NCBI GenBank assembly: GCA_030726065.1
Contig: JANREK010000046.1
Coordinates: 62,001-126,000 of the forward strand
DNA: 64,000 nt
Source of the DNA: Sediminibacterium sp.
GTDB lineage: Bacteria > Bacteroidota > Bacteroidia > Chitinophagales > Chitinophagaceae
Reading direction: 5' to 3'
Shown here: piece after piece, positions 26,305 through 34,743 of the stretch
Numbering within the stretch: the first letter of the stretch is position 1
How the letters are laid out: the number at the start of each line of letters is the position of its first letter
Program-made: the position numbers and the translations under genes
Notes under the pieces: model-generated
What the model saw: the letters and a program-made list of their open reading frames with translations, nothing else
The model's database searches: none
Told to the model about the DNA's origin: nothing

Positions 26305-27621
26305 ATGGAAGACATTAAAGATAGGTTTGAGAAAAAGGCAACTGCCGCAGGCATTGAAATCAAAGAATTATTAAAACAACACGGCGATAAAAAAATCGGC
26401 GAAATAACTTTAGCACAGGTTTACCATGGTATGCGTGGCATGACTGGTTTAGTTACTGAGACTAGTTTATTAGATGCGGAGGTAGGAATACGTTTCAGGG
26501 GTTTTTCAATTCCTGAATTACAATCTAAATTACCAAAAGCACCCAAAGGGGATGAGCCATTACCAGAAGGTTTATTTTATTTAATGATGATTGGTGAAAT
26601 TCCAAATGATACTGATGTAAAGGAAATCACTAGCAATTGGCAACGTCGTAGTCATGTGCCTACACATGTGTTTGATGTAATTGATGCTTTGCCATTGTCA
26701 ACACATCCAATGACCATGTTTGTGGCAGGTGTGATGGCGTTACAAACTGAAAGTAAATTTTCACAAGGGTACGCGAAGGGCATGAACAAAAAAGATTATT
26801 GGCAATATACGTATGACGACTCGATGGATTTAATTGCGCGTTTACCAAGAGTAGCGGCCTATATCTACAGAAGAAAATATAAGAACAACGAACATATACA
26901 TCCAAATGGATTATTGGATTGGGCAGGTAACTTGGCATACATGATGGGTTTTGAAGATGAGACGACCAAAGAATTAATGCGTTTATACATGACCATTCAT
27001 GCGGATCATGAAGGTGGAAACGTTTCCGCGCATACGACACACTTAGTGGGTTCTGCATTAAGTGATCCTTATTTAAGTTATGCTGCTGGTATGAACGGAT
27101 TAGCGGGTCCTTTGCATGGATTGGCAAATCAAGAAGTGATTAAATGGATATTTGAAATGCAAGAAAGCATCGGTACCGATGCACCAACCACAGATCAAAT
27201 TTCAGTATACGTGCAACAAACCTTAGCTGCAGGAAAAGTAGTTCCAGGATATGGACATGCAGTGTTAAGAAAAACAGATCCACGTTTTACCGCACAAATG
27301 GCATTTGGAAAAAAACATTTACCTGATGATAAATTAGTGAATACTGTTTGGAAAATTTATGAAACGGTGCCGCCAATTTTAGAATCATTAGGAAAGGTAA
27401 AAAATCCATGGCCGAATGTGGATGCACATAGTGGTGCTTTACTAGTTCATTATGGTATTGTTGAATATGAATTTTACACTGTATTGTTTGCGGTAAGCAG
27501 GGCATTGGGTGTATTAGCAAGTTTAACTTGGGACAGAGCATTAGGTTTCCCATTAGAGCGACCAAAATCAATTACCACTGATTCTGTGAAGCTTTGGATA
27601 GATGGTAAAGGCGAACTATAA
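26305..27621 (+). CDS. gltA: Citrate synthase, mitochondrial (eukaryotic) type
   Basis: This 438-residue enzyme condenses oxaloacetate with acetyl-CoA. Catalytic residues are all present: H271 (GPLHGLANQE), H318 (GYGHAVLRKTDPR) and D373 (NVDAHSG). These are within two to three residues of the pig mitochondrial numbering (274, 320, 375). Long blocks such as HSDHEGGNVSAHT-like and VSRALGVLA resemble the mitochondrial enzyme much more than E. coli GltA, which needs NADH-binding sequences not seen here. The ATG at 26305 was chosen, since the upstream TTG at 26266 is part of the promoter. It is followed by tRNA-Ala. Confidence 0.94.
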   Translation: MEDIKDRFEKKATAAGIEIKELLKQHGDKKIGEITLAQVYHGMRGMTGLVTETSLLDAEVGIRFRGFSIPELQSKLPKAPKGDEPLPEGLFYLMMIGEIPNDTDVKEITSNWQRRSHVPTHVFDVIDALPLSTHPMTMFVAGVMALQTESKFSQGYAKGMNKKDYWQYTYDDSMDLIARLPRVAAYIYRRKYKNNEHIHPNGLLDWAGNLAYMMGFEDETTKELMRLYMTIHADHEGGNVSAHTTHLVGSALSDPYLSYAAGMNGLAGPLHGLANQEVIKWIFEMQESIGTDAPTTDQISVYVQQTLAAGKVVPGYGHAVLRKTDPRFTAQMAFGKKHLPDDKLVNTVWKIYETVPPILESLGKVKNPWPNVDAHSGALLVHYGIVEYEFYTVLFAVSRALGVLASLTWDRALGFPLERPKSITTDSVKLWIDGKGEL

Positions 27622-27627
27622 ATAAAA

Positions 27628-27700
27628 GGGGAATTAGCTCAGTTGGTAGAGTATTTGCATGGCATGCAAGAGGTCAGCGGTTCGAACCCGCTATTCTCCA
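27628..27700 (+). tRNA. tRNA-Ala (anticodon GGC)
   Basis: A 73-base cloverleaf: acceptor GGGGAAT with ATTCTCC (one G-T pair), D arm GCTC/GAGT, and anticodon stem TTTGC/GCAAG around loop ATGGCAT with GGC at 27661-27663. The T arm is AGCGG-TTCGAAC-CCGCT and the discriminator base is A. The 3' CCA is not encoded. GGC reads GCC and GCU alanine codons. It starts seven bases after the citrate synthase stop and may be cut from that transcript. Confidence 0.95.
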
Positions 27701-27704
27701 CTTT

Positions 27705-28913
27705 TTATTTATTTATTTGTTCAATGAGTGCAAATACGCTCATGGTGCCCATGACCGCAACCACTAGCCATCCTGCAACTTCAATCCATAAAGGATATTT
27801 GAATTGTTTGAGTATCGGTAATCTTCTTCCTGCGATTAACATGATGGATAATGCAAATGGTAAAATAAATCCGTTCACTAAACCTGCTAATAATAATAAC
27901 TCTTTGGGTTTGCCCGTAATCACAAAAATGGATGTGGAGATAATGATAAAACAACTAATCATTAATCTTTCATTTTGTAAATAACGTGTCTTTAAATTTT
28001 TAATAAACGAATAGGAAGTGTAGGAAGCGCCAATCACGGAGGATATGGCAGCGCTCCATAAAACAATACCAAAAATAAATAAGCCCCATCTGCCGCCGGC
28101 TGTTTCAAAAATGGTCGCTGCAGGATTATTTTTATCTAAATGAATTCCTTGTGAAACAACACCCACTGCTGCTAAAAATAAAATGTAGCGCATAAAAGAG
28201 GAAATGATAATTCCAGTGGTTGCACTCTTGGTTACAAATTTTATATGTTCACTTCCTGAAATACCTGCATCTATTAAACGGTGTGCGCCCGAAAAAGTAA
28301 TATATCCGCCAACTGTTCCACCCACAATAGTGACAATGGCGATGAGTGATATTTTTTCAGGAATAAAAGTATGATGCACTGCTTCTAAAATAGGAGGGTG
28401 TGCAGCGTAAACTATAAATAAAGTAAGTCCAATTTTTAGGATGCCTAAAATTTTGGTTAATTGATCTAATGTTTTTCCTATCTCATTAATCCAAAAAATG
28501 AGAATGGCAACAATACCACTGATAATGGCACCTTTTGCAAAAGAGATGCCTGTTAATATATTTAATGCCAAGCCACAGCCTGCTATATTGCCAATATTAA
28601 AAGCAAATCCCCCTAATACCACGAGTAAGGAAAGAATATGGCCTAAGCCTGGAAATAATTCATTGGCAATTTCCTGCGCGCGCATACCACTTAAAGTAAT
28701 GGCACGCCATATATTTATTTGCGCACCAAAATCTAAAATAATTGAAATGACAATGACAAATCCAAAACTGGTAATTAATTGTTCAGTATAAAAGGAGGTT
28801 TGTGTTAAAAATCCAGGGCCAATAGATGAATTGGCCATTAAAAATGCAGCGCCCAAACTCAGGCCTGTCATTGATTTTAAAACAAGATTGGAATTAGGGA
28901 TATTTGATTTCAA
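27705..28913 (-). CDS. NRAMP-family carrier of the 5-oxoproline operon (YcsG-like)
   Basis: A 402-residue membrane protein with about 11 transmembrane helices, related to NRAMP transporters. The first helix has SSIGPGFLTQTSF, where metal-transporting NRAMPs have a DPGN motif a few residues later; that motif is absent. The sixth-helix MPH motif is also absent (the region reads GGYITFSGAHRL). It overlaps pxpA by 20 bases and is the last gene of the pxp operon, as ycsG is beside ycsF in Bacillus. Uptake of 5-oxoproline or a related compound is more plausible than metal transport, but this is inferred. Confidence 0.78.
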   Translation of the reverse strand: MKSNIPNSNLVLKSMTGLSLGAAFLMANSSIGPGFLTQTSFYTEQLITSFGFVIVISIILDFGAQINIWRAITLSGMRAQEIANELFPGLGHILSLLVVLGGFAFNIGNIAGCGLALNILTGISFAKGAIISGIVAILIFWINEIGKTLDQLTKILGILKIGLTLFIVYAAHPPILEAVHHTFIPEKISLIAIVTIVGGTVGGYITFSGAHRLIDAGISGSEHIKFVTKSATTGIIISSFMRYILFLAAVGVVSQGIHLDKNNPAATIFETAGGRWGLFIFGIVLWSAAISSVIGASYTSYSFIKNLKTRYLQNERLMISCFIIISTSIFVITGKPKELLLLAGLVNGFILPFALSIMLIAGRRLPILKQFKYPLWIEVAGWLVVAVMGTMSVFALIEQINK

Positions 28914-29658
28914 TATTATTTTGTTTTAATACTTCATGCAGTTTTGTAGCAATAGGAATTGCATTTAATCCATCGCCATGTATACAAATGGTATCTGCTA
29001 TTATTGAAATATCTTCTTCGTGAATTGTGGATACCTTTTTTTCAAATATTATTTTTATTGCTTGTGCACTCGCAATTTCTGGATCGTATATGAGTGCATT
29101 GTCCAAGTATCTTGGGGTGAGTTGCCCATTATTTTGATAAGTGCGATCTGCAAATACTTCGTTGGCAAAAGGTTGTCCAAAGTTTTTTGCTTGTTGTATG
29201 GTATGGCTGCCACTTAATCCATAAACGATTAAATCTGGGTTGATGGCTTGAATGGTTTGAATAAAAATTTTACTTAATCCTGCATCCTTTGCACAATCAT
29301 TATATAAAGCGCCATGTAATTTAATATGGTGTAAAGAAAGTCCCATGGGGATGGAAACTTTTTCAAATAAGTATAATTGATCGGAGATTAGTTCAGCTAA
29401 TTCAAGTAAAGAAACGAAATGAGATTGTCTGCCAAAATTTATTCTGTCGTCATAACTCGGGTGCACCCCAATAGCAACATTATGTTCTAATGCCAAATCG
29501 ATGGTGCGCTTAATGCTATCCTCATCACCTGCATGAAAACCACATGCAATATTTGCGCTACTAATAAAAGGCATCAGTTCAGCTTCATTGTGAAATCCTT
29601 CGCCCATGTCGCAATTAATATCAATATGCTTTTTTATATCGTGTAAGGAATCTGGCAT
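28894..29658 (-). CDS. pxpA: 5-oxoprolinase subunit A (LamB/YcsF family)
   Basis: PxpA works with PxpB and PxpC to open 5-oxo-L-proline to glutamate at the cost of ATP, removing this unavoidable damage product of glutamine. The 254-residue protein has HIDINCDMGEGF near the start, NIACGFHAGDEDS, VAIGVHPSYDDRINFGR and HIKLHGALYN, all conserved in the family. The His/Asp clusters resemble metal-dependent hydrolase barrels. It lies 14 bases after pxpC and overlaps the NRAMP-like gene. Confidence 0.92.
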   Translation of the reverse strand: MPDSLHDIKKHIDINCDMGEGFHNEAELMPFISSANIACGFHAGDEDSIKRTIDLALEHNVAIGVHPSYDDRINFGRQSHFVSLLELAELISDQLYLFEKVSIPMGLSLHHIKLHGALYNDCAKDAGLSKIFIQTIQAINPDLIVYGLSGSHTIQQAKNFGQPFANEVFADRTYQNNGQLTPRYLDNALIYDPEIASAQAIKIIFEKKVSTIHEEDISIIADTICIHGDGLNAIPIATKLHEVLKQNNIEIKYP

Positions 29659-29672
29659 AGTTACATTTAATA

Positions 29673-30596
29673 TTAGCTAGAGCATTTTTGCATTTGTTTG
29701 TATTCCGAATGAGCTGTTTCAACATTAGATATGCTAAAGCGAAATGGGGTATCGCTTTTGTGCTGTACTAATTTAGGTAAATCTACCAAAATTATTTGAC
29801 CAATATTTGCATAGCCTCCAATGGTCTGGTGATTTGCCATTAATACAATCACTTCACCACTGGGTAATAACTGCATCGTGCCCCTGGTTACCGCACTTGA
29901 TAAATAGCTTTTTTGTTCGATTAATTGCAGGGAAGGTCCCTTTAAAGTATAACCCATGCGATTGGAATTCAAACTTGTATTAAAGGGTTGCTTTAAAATA
30001 TTTGAACTAGATTCATTAGTTAAATCATTCCATTGTGGCCCTGGAATAAATCTTATTTCATTTGAATTAAAAATATGTTTTTGAATTTCATTTATATTGC
30101 ATTGTTGACTTTCTTGTTCAGTAGGATTGTTACTATTTTTTTTATTGTCCGCATCCCATGCGATTATATTAAATTGGACATTGTTTTTTAATTGGGAAGT
30201 AAAATTACTTTTACTATTTAGCCATGCACTGCTATCTATATTTCCTTTGATAGATAAGTAACTTGTTTTACCCAGCAGGGGTTGCATAAAATCTAATGTA
30301 TCATTTTTACAAACTTGAATTGGGGTATTCAATGCAATACTTTTATCATTTAATACTGGAACAAAATTGGCCCCTGAAATACAAATGGTATGCGCCTCAT
30401 TAAAAATAAAACTACTTGCAGGAAAATGTAATTCAAAAATGGGCGCCTCTTTTGGATTGCCAACAATTACATTTGCAAGCTGTGCTGATAAGTAATCCAA
30501 ATAGCCACATGGCGGGATGCCGATATGCTGAAAGCCATATCTGCCCTTATCTTGAAGGGTATCCATGATGCCTTGTTTTATAATTTGGATGGACAT
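29673..30596 (-). CDS. pxpC: 5-oxoprolinase subunit C (KipA family)
   Basis: A 307-residue protein of the KipA/biotin-dependent carboxyltransferase fold (CT_A_B). The family start is seen in IIKQGIMDTLQDKGRYGFQHIGIPPCG, with FIPGPQW and SNRMGYTLKGP further on, and GEVIVLMANHQTIGGYANIG toward the end. It forms the catalytic partner of PxpB. A low-complexity Asn/Ser/Gln segment lies in the middle (about residues 150-175). It is 13 bases after pxpB and 14 before pxpA. Confidence 0.9.
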   Translation of the reverse strand: MSIQIIKQGIMDTLQDKGRYGFQHIGIPPCGYLDYLSAQLANVIVGNPKEAPIFELHFPASSFIFNEAHTICISGANFVPVLNDKSIALNTPIQVCKNDTLDFMQPLLGKTSYLSIKGNIDSSAWLNSKSNFTSQLKNNVQFNIIAWDADNKKNSNNPTEQESQQCNINEIQKHIFNSNEIRFIPGPQWNDLTNESSSNILKQPFNTSLNSNRMGYTLKGPSLQLIEQKSYLSSAVTRGTMQLLPSGEVIVLMANHQTIGGYANIGQIILVDLPKLVQHKSDTPFRFSISNVETAHSEYKQMQKCSS

Positions 30597-30609
30597 TTGT
30601 GAATAATTA

Positions 30610-31329
30610 TTAAAGTTCGTTTTGATTTAAGGATTCAAATTCAGCACGCGTGATGGGATAAAATTTTACAAAATCACCCATCTTGAATTTGGATAAAATG
30701 GCAGGATTCTTGTCGAAAATTTTCAAAGGTGTTCGTCCAATAATTTGCCAACCACCTGGTGAATGCATCGGATAAATACCTGTTTGCGCCCCAGCAATAC
30801 CTACACTGCCGGCGGACACATTTTTTCTTGGTTGCGGATGTCTTGCTGTTTGTATTTTAATATTTACATCACCCATATAAGCAAAGCCTGGCATAAAGCC
30901 CAAGCAATACACTTGATAAATATTTTCAGTGTGAATTTTTATTATTTCAGTAATTGATAAATTTAATTTTGTTGACATACTTATTAAGTCAATACCAAAA
31001 ATTTCATCATAACAAACAGGGACCTCAATAATTACATTTACCTCTTCAGCAGCGACTTCAGTTTTTCTTTCGCTTGAAAATTTTTCAATTAAGTCATTTG
31101 CAAATGCTATTGGTTCATGCATTAGCGCAATATCATAAATCAAAGTAAGGGTATGATAGGAGGGAATGATGTCTTTTATTTCCTTCAGCTGTTGTGAAAA
31201 AATAAAATCGTGGAAACATTTTATTTCACCAATCATGGCTGGATCCATTTTTTCTGGTAGGTAAAACTGAATGGCATGATCACCTAAGGCCTGTGCTTTC
31301 CAGTTAAAATTTGAAAAAATCTTAGTCAT
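30610..31329 (-). CDS. pxpB: 5-oxoprolinase subunit B (KipI family)
   Basis: A 239-residue protein of the KipI/PxpB family (CT_C_D fold). Diagnostic parts are IEVPVCYDEIFGIDL and YCLGFMPGFAYMGDV, then ARHPQPRKNVSAGSVGIAGAQTGIYP-type sequence with the Ser/Gly loop, and SPGGWQIIGRTP. It is the first gene of the operon pxpB-pxpC-pxpA-carrier, all on the minus strand with gaps under 15 bases. In Bacillus the homologue KipI also inhibits KinA; nothing here indicates such a role. Confidence 0.92.
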   Translation of the reverse strand: MTKIFSNFNWKAQALGDHAIQFYLPEKMDPAMIGEIKCFHDFIFSQQLKEIKDIIPSYHTLTLIYDIALMHEPIAFANDLIEKFSSERKTEVAAEEVNVIIEVPVCYDEIFGIDLISMSTKLNLSITEIIKIHTENIYQVYCLGFMPGFAYMGDVNIKIQTARHPQPRKNVSAGSVGIAGAQTGIYPMHSPGGWQIIGRTPLKIFDKNPAILSKFKMGDFVKFYPITRAEFESLNQNEL

Positions 31330-31703
31330 GATTTTGAAATAGTAGGTAACTAAATGTAGCTTTTTTAGCGGGTGACATGTATTATTTGAGTTAGTTTTTA
31401 ACTTTCGAGCTTTAAAACCTCCACAATATTTATTAGGTTTTTTGCAGCTTTAGTATTAAAATATTTATACATATAATTGATAATTAATGGCTTATGTATT
31501 TTTTCCACAAACTTTACCATATATGGGTAAAAAAAGATCCCTTTTTTTTGTTAAAAAAGTCATAAAGCCTTAATATTATGGTACGATTGAGATATTTAAA
31601 CAAAATTTTTTAACCTTAATGAGGCGGTTCAGTTGATTTTTGAGATTAACATTATTTCAATATCACTTTAACTTCTTTATTAAACAGACCACAAATCATT
31701 CTT
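31330..31703. other. Divergent intergenic region before susC (374 bases)
   Basis: This AT-rich gap separates pxpB (minus) from the SusC gene (plus) and must hold promoters for both. I find no exact TAnnTTTG box in the usual position. The nearest are GATTTTTG at 31635-31642 (one mismatch) and TAACTTTC near 31399. Runs of A and T around 31528-31560 could form weak hairpins. No ORF or RNA gene is recognised. Confidence 0.5.
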
Positions 31704-34700
31704 ATGAAAAGTATGCTTTTAGTTTTTTGTAGTGTTCTGTGCATGTTCTCGGCAACATTCGCACAAACAAGACAAGTTACCGGTAAGGTAACAGGCTCTG
31801 ACAATCAGGCCGTAGCATCTGCTACAATTAAGGTCAAGGGTAGCAACGCTGCTACTACAACCAATGCTGATGGAACATTTAGTTTGAAAGCACCAGCTGG
31901 TAGCTTTGTATTACAAGTCTCTTCATTGGGATTTGAAGCCAAAGAAGTTACTGTAGGCGCTTCTCAAGCAACAGCTAATGTTTCTTTAACAAGTGCATCA
32001 AGTGACTTATCTGAAGTCGTTGTAACTGCATTAGGTATTAAGCGTGAAAAGAAATCTTTAACTTATGCATCACAACAAGTGGGTGGTGATGAGCTTAGAA
32101 GAGCTGCTGGTCCAAACTTTATGGAAGGACTAAGTGGTAAAGCTGCTGGTATCGATATTAAAATCAGTGGATCAGGTGCTGGTGGATCTACTAAAGCAGT
32201 CTTAAGAGGTGCAAGATCACTTATTGGAACAAGTGAAGCTCTTTTTGTTATTGACGGGGTTCCAATGGTGAATAACAAAGGTGGTCAACCAGGTTCATAT
32301 GGTGGAAACGACCGTGGTGATGGATTATCTGCTATCAACCCTGCTGATATCGAAAATATCAGTGTATTAAGAGGCGCAAACGCATCTATCCTTTATGGTA
32401 GCCAAGGTGCGAATGGTGTTATCTTAATTACAACTAAAAAAGGTAAAGCAGGTAAAACTGTCGTTGATTTCAATTCAAGTACTGTATTTGAGCAAGTAAC
32501 AGGAATTCCTGAAATGCAGTTTGTGTATGGTACTGCAGGTGGTGATCTTAACTGGTCTAAAGTGAAAGGAAATTATCAAAAAGATTATGTTAAAGATTTC
32601 TTCCAAACTGGTATCACTGCAACAAACTCTGTGAATGTGAGTGGTGGAAATAATCAAACAACTGCTTATTTCTCTTTCTCAAATATTACAGCGAAAGGAG
32701 CAATGCCTACGAATACTTATGATAAGAATACAATTACATTGAACCAATCAACTAAGTTGTTTAACGATAAAATTACTTTGAGTTCTAATGTAATTTTCTC
32801 GAACGAAAAATCATACAATCGTCCAGGTGCAGGTTACTACAATAACCCATTGACTGGTTTGTATACTTTTGCGCGTGAAAAAGATTTTGCTGATTACAAA
32901 AAAAATTACCAAATTTTTGATCCAGCTAGAAACATTTACAAACAAAACTGGTATTCAACTTATGAGTTTCAAAACAACCCTTATTTTGAACTTAACAATA
33001 ACTCAAAGTTGGCGAAAAACAATCGTGCGATTGCAAACGTTAAATTATCATATGATATCGCTAAGCACCTAAAGTTTGAGACAAGAGGTAACATTGATTT
33101 CAATGATGTATTATATGATAACAGATATGTTGCTGGTGGAAACTCAGTGAGCGTAAGTCCTAATGGAACTTGGAACTACTCTAAATATAAAGATCAGTCT
33201 TTGTATGCGGACGGAATCTTAAGTTATAATAATAATTTTGGTGATTTTAGTGTTACAGGATTATTGGGAGCTAGTTATCAAAAAAACACCTACAACGATG
33301 GTATGAGTGTGGGTAATGGAACTAGACCTTTACAATATCCTAACTTCTTCTCTTTCTCTAATATACCTTACAATGTCATCTTTAATTCAACTTTGCAAAG
33401 AACAATTAAGCAAGGTGCATTTGCAAGTGCAAATATTGGTTACAAGGATATGGTCTATTTAGACGTTTCAGCGCGTAATGACTGGGCATCTACTTTAGCA
33501 TTAACTGGAAACCAATCTTATTTATATCCTGCATTTGGTATATCTGCAATTATAAGTCAAATGGTTGAATTACCTGAAGTAATTTCTTACTTAAAACTAA
33601 GAGCTTCTCGTTCTGAAACTGGAAATGATGTTCCTTTTAACGTCGTTAATCCACAGAACTCAATTGGTGGCGCAGGTGGTCCTGCTGGTATCGGTGGAAT
33701 TAACCGTAACTCGCAGGTTCCGTTCACTAATTTAAATGCTGAGATTATTAAAAGTGATGAAGTAGGTGCTGAAATTAGATTCTTGAAAGGCAGATTAGGA
33801 CTTGATCTAACTTATTACAATTCAGTAAGTACAAATCAATTCCTTAGATTACCTGCACCTTCTGGATCAGGTTTTTCTACCTATTATGTAAACGCAGGTA
33901 AAATTGTTAACAAAGGTTTTGAGATGACCATCGATGCTGAACCTATTAGAACTAACAATTTTAATTGGAAAACAAATATTAACTTGTCTACAAATCAAAA
34001 TGAAATAGTGGAGTTAATTGCTTCCAATCCAAATTACCAAATCGGAGGTCAAGATGAAGGTTTTGAATCAATTATCAAAGCAGGTGGTTCATTTCTTGAT
34101 TTATATATTTTTAAATTTGCGAGAAATGCGGGTGGTCAAATCATCTTAAGTGCTGCAGGTGTTCCAACAAAAGCCGCTAAAAGTGAAAAAGTGGGTAACG
34201 TTAATCCTGATTTAATTGCAGGTTGGAATAACAACTTTACTTACAATGATTTCTTCGCTAGTATACTTATCAATGGTAAGTTTGGTGGTGTAGCTTTCTC
34301 TAAAACTGAAGCATTCTTAGATTCTTATGGTGTAAGTCAAAGAACGGCTGATGCAAGAGCAGGTGCAACTATTCCAATTAATGCAGTGTCAAGCACAGGT
34401 GCTGCTGTTACTTCTATTGATCCTGCAAAATATTATTCAGCAATTGGAGATAGAAATGGAATTATGGAACCGTATGTATTTTCTAGAACAAACATTAGAT
34501 TAGGTCAATTAGCTTTAGGTTATACTTTAAAAGTAAAAAATGCTAGCTTACCATTCAAAGATGCTTCATTCTCTTTAGTAGGAAGAAACTTATTCTTCTT
34601 CTTTAAGGAAGCACCATTTGATCCTGAACAAGCAATGAGTACTGGAAATGGAATGCAATCTAATGATGTATTTAGCATGCCTTCTACAAGATCAGTTGGA

Positions 34701-34724
34701 TTTAACATCAAGTTAACTTTCTAA
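31704..34724 (+). CDS. SusC/RagA family TonB-linked outer membrane protein
   Basis: A 1006-residue TonB-dependent transporter that pairs with a SusD lipoprotein to import oligosaccharides, glycosides or peptides. A signal peptide is cleaved near ATFAQ (residue 21). A carboxypeptidase-regulatory-like domain follows (about 24-95; TGKVTGSDNQAVASATIKVKG), then the plug domain with SEVVVTALGIKREKKSLTY and GVPMVNNKGG, then the barrel, ending in the terminal Phe of FNIKLTF. Its codons look smoother than those of neighbours, suggesting high expression. The substrate is not readable from sequence. Confidence 0.95.
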   Translation: MKSMLLVFCSVLCMFSATFAQTRQVTGKVTGSDNQAVASATIKVKGSNAATTTNADGTFSLKAPAGSFVLQVSSLGFEAKEVTVGASQATANVSLTSASSDLSEVVVTALGIKREKKSLTYASQQVGGDELRRAAGPNFMEGLSGKAAGIDIKISGSGAGGSTKAVLRGARSLIGTSEALFVIDGVPMVNNKGGQPGSYGGNDRGDGLSAINPADIENISVLRGANASILYGSQGANGVILITTKKGKAGKTVVDFNSSTVFEQVTGIPEMQFVYGTAGGDLNWSKVKGNYQKDYVKDFFQTGITATNSVNVSGGNNQTTAYFSFSNITAKGAMPTNTYDKNTITLNQSTKLFNDKITLSSNVIFSNEKSYNRPGAGYYNNPLTGLYTFAREKDFADYKKNYQIFDPARNIYKQNWYSTYEFQNNPYFELNNNSKLAKNNRAIANVKLSYDIAKHLKFETRGNIDFNDVLYDNRYVAGGNSVSVSPNGTWNYSKYKDQSLYADGILSYNNNFGDFSVTGLLGASYQKNTYNDGMSVGNGTRPLQYPNFFSFSNIPYNVIFNSTLQRTIKQGAFASANIGYKDMVYLDVSARNDWASTLALTGNQSYLYPAFGISAIISQMVELPEVISYLKLRASRSETGNDVPFNVVNPQNSIGGAGGPAGIGGINRNSQVPFTNLNAEIIKSDEVGAEIRFLKGRLGLDLTYYNSVSTNQFLRLPAPSGSGFSTYYVNAGKIVNKGFEMTIDAEPIRTNNFNWKTNINLSTNQNEIVELIASNPNYQIGGQDEGFESIIKAGGSFLDLYIFKFARNAGGQIILSAAGVPTKAAKSEKVGNVNPDLIAGWNNNFTYNDFFASILINGKFGGVAFSKTEAFLDSYGVSQRTADARAGATIPINAVSSTGAAVTSIDPAKYYSAIGDRNGIMEPYVFSRTNIRLGQLALGYTLKVKNASLPFKDASFSLVGRNLFFFFKEAPFDPEQAMSTGNGMQSNDVFSMPSTRSVGFNIKLTF

Positions 34725-34743
34725 AAAAACAAAATTATTTTAT

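Noticed and set aside
26660..27127. 155-residue minus-strand ORF
   Set aside because: Antisense to the citrate synthase, with an unnatural His/Ser/Cys-rich composition.
27643..27984. Plus-strand ORF over the tRNA and the NRAMP-like gene
   Set aside because: It begins inside tRNA-Ala and runs antisense to a clear transporter gene; a shadow frame.
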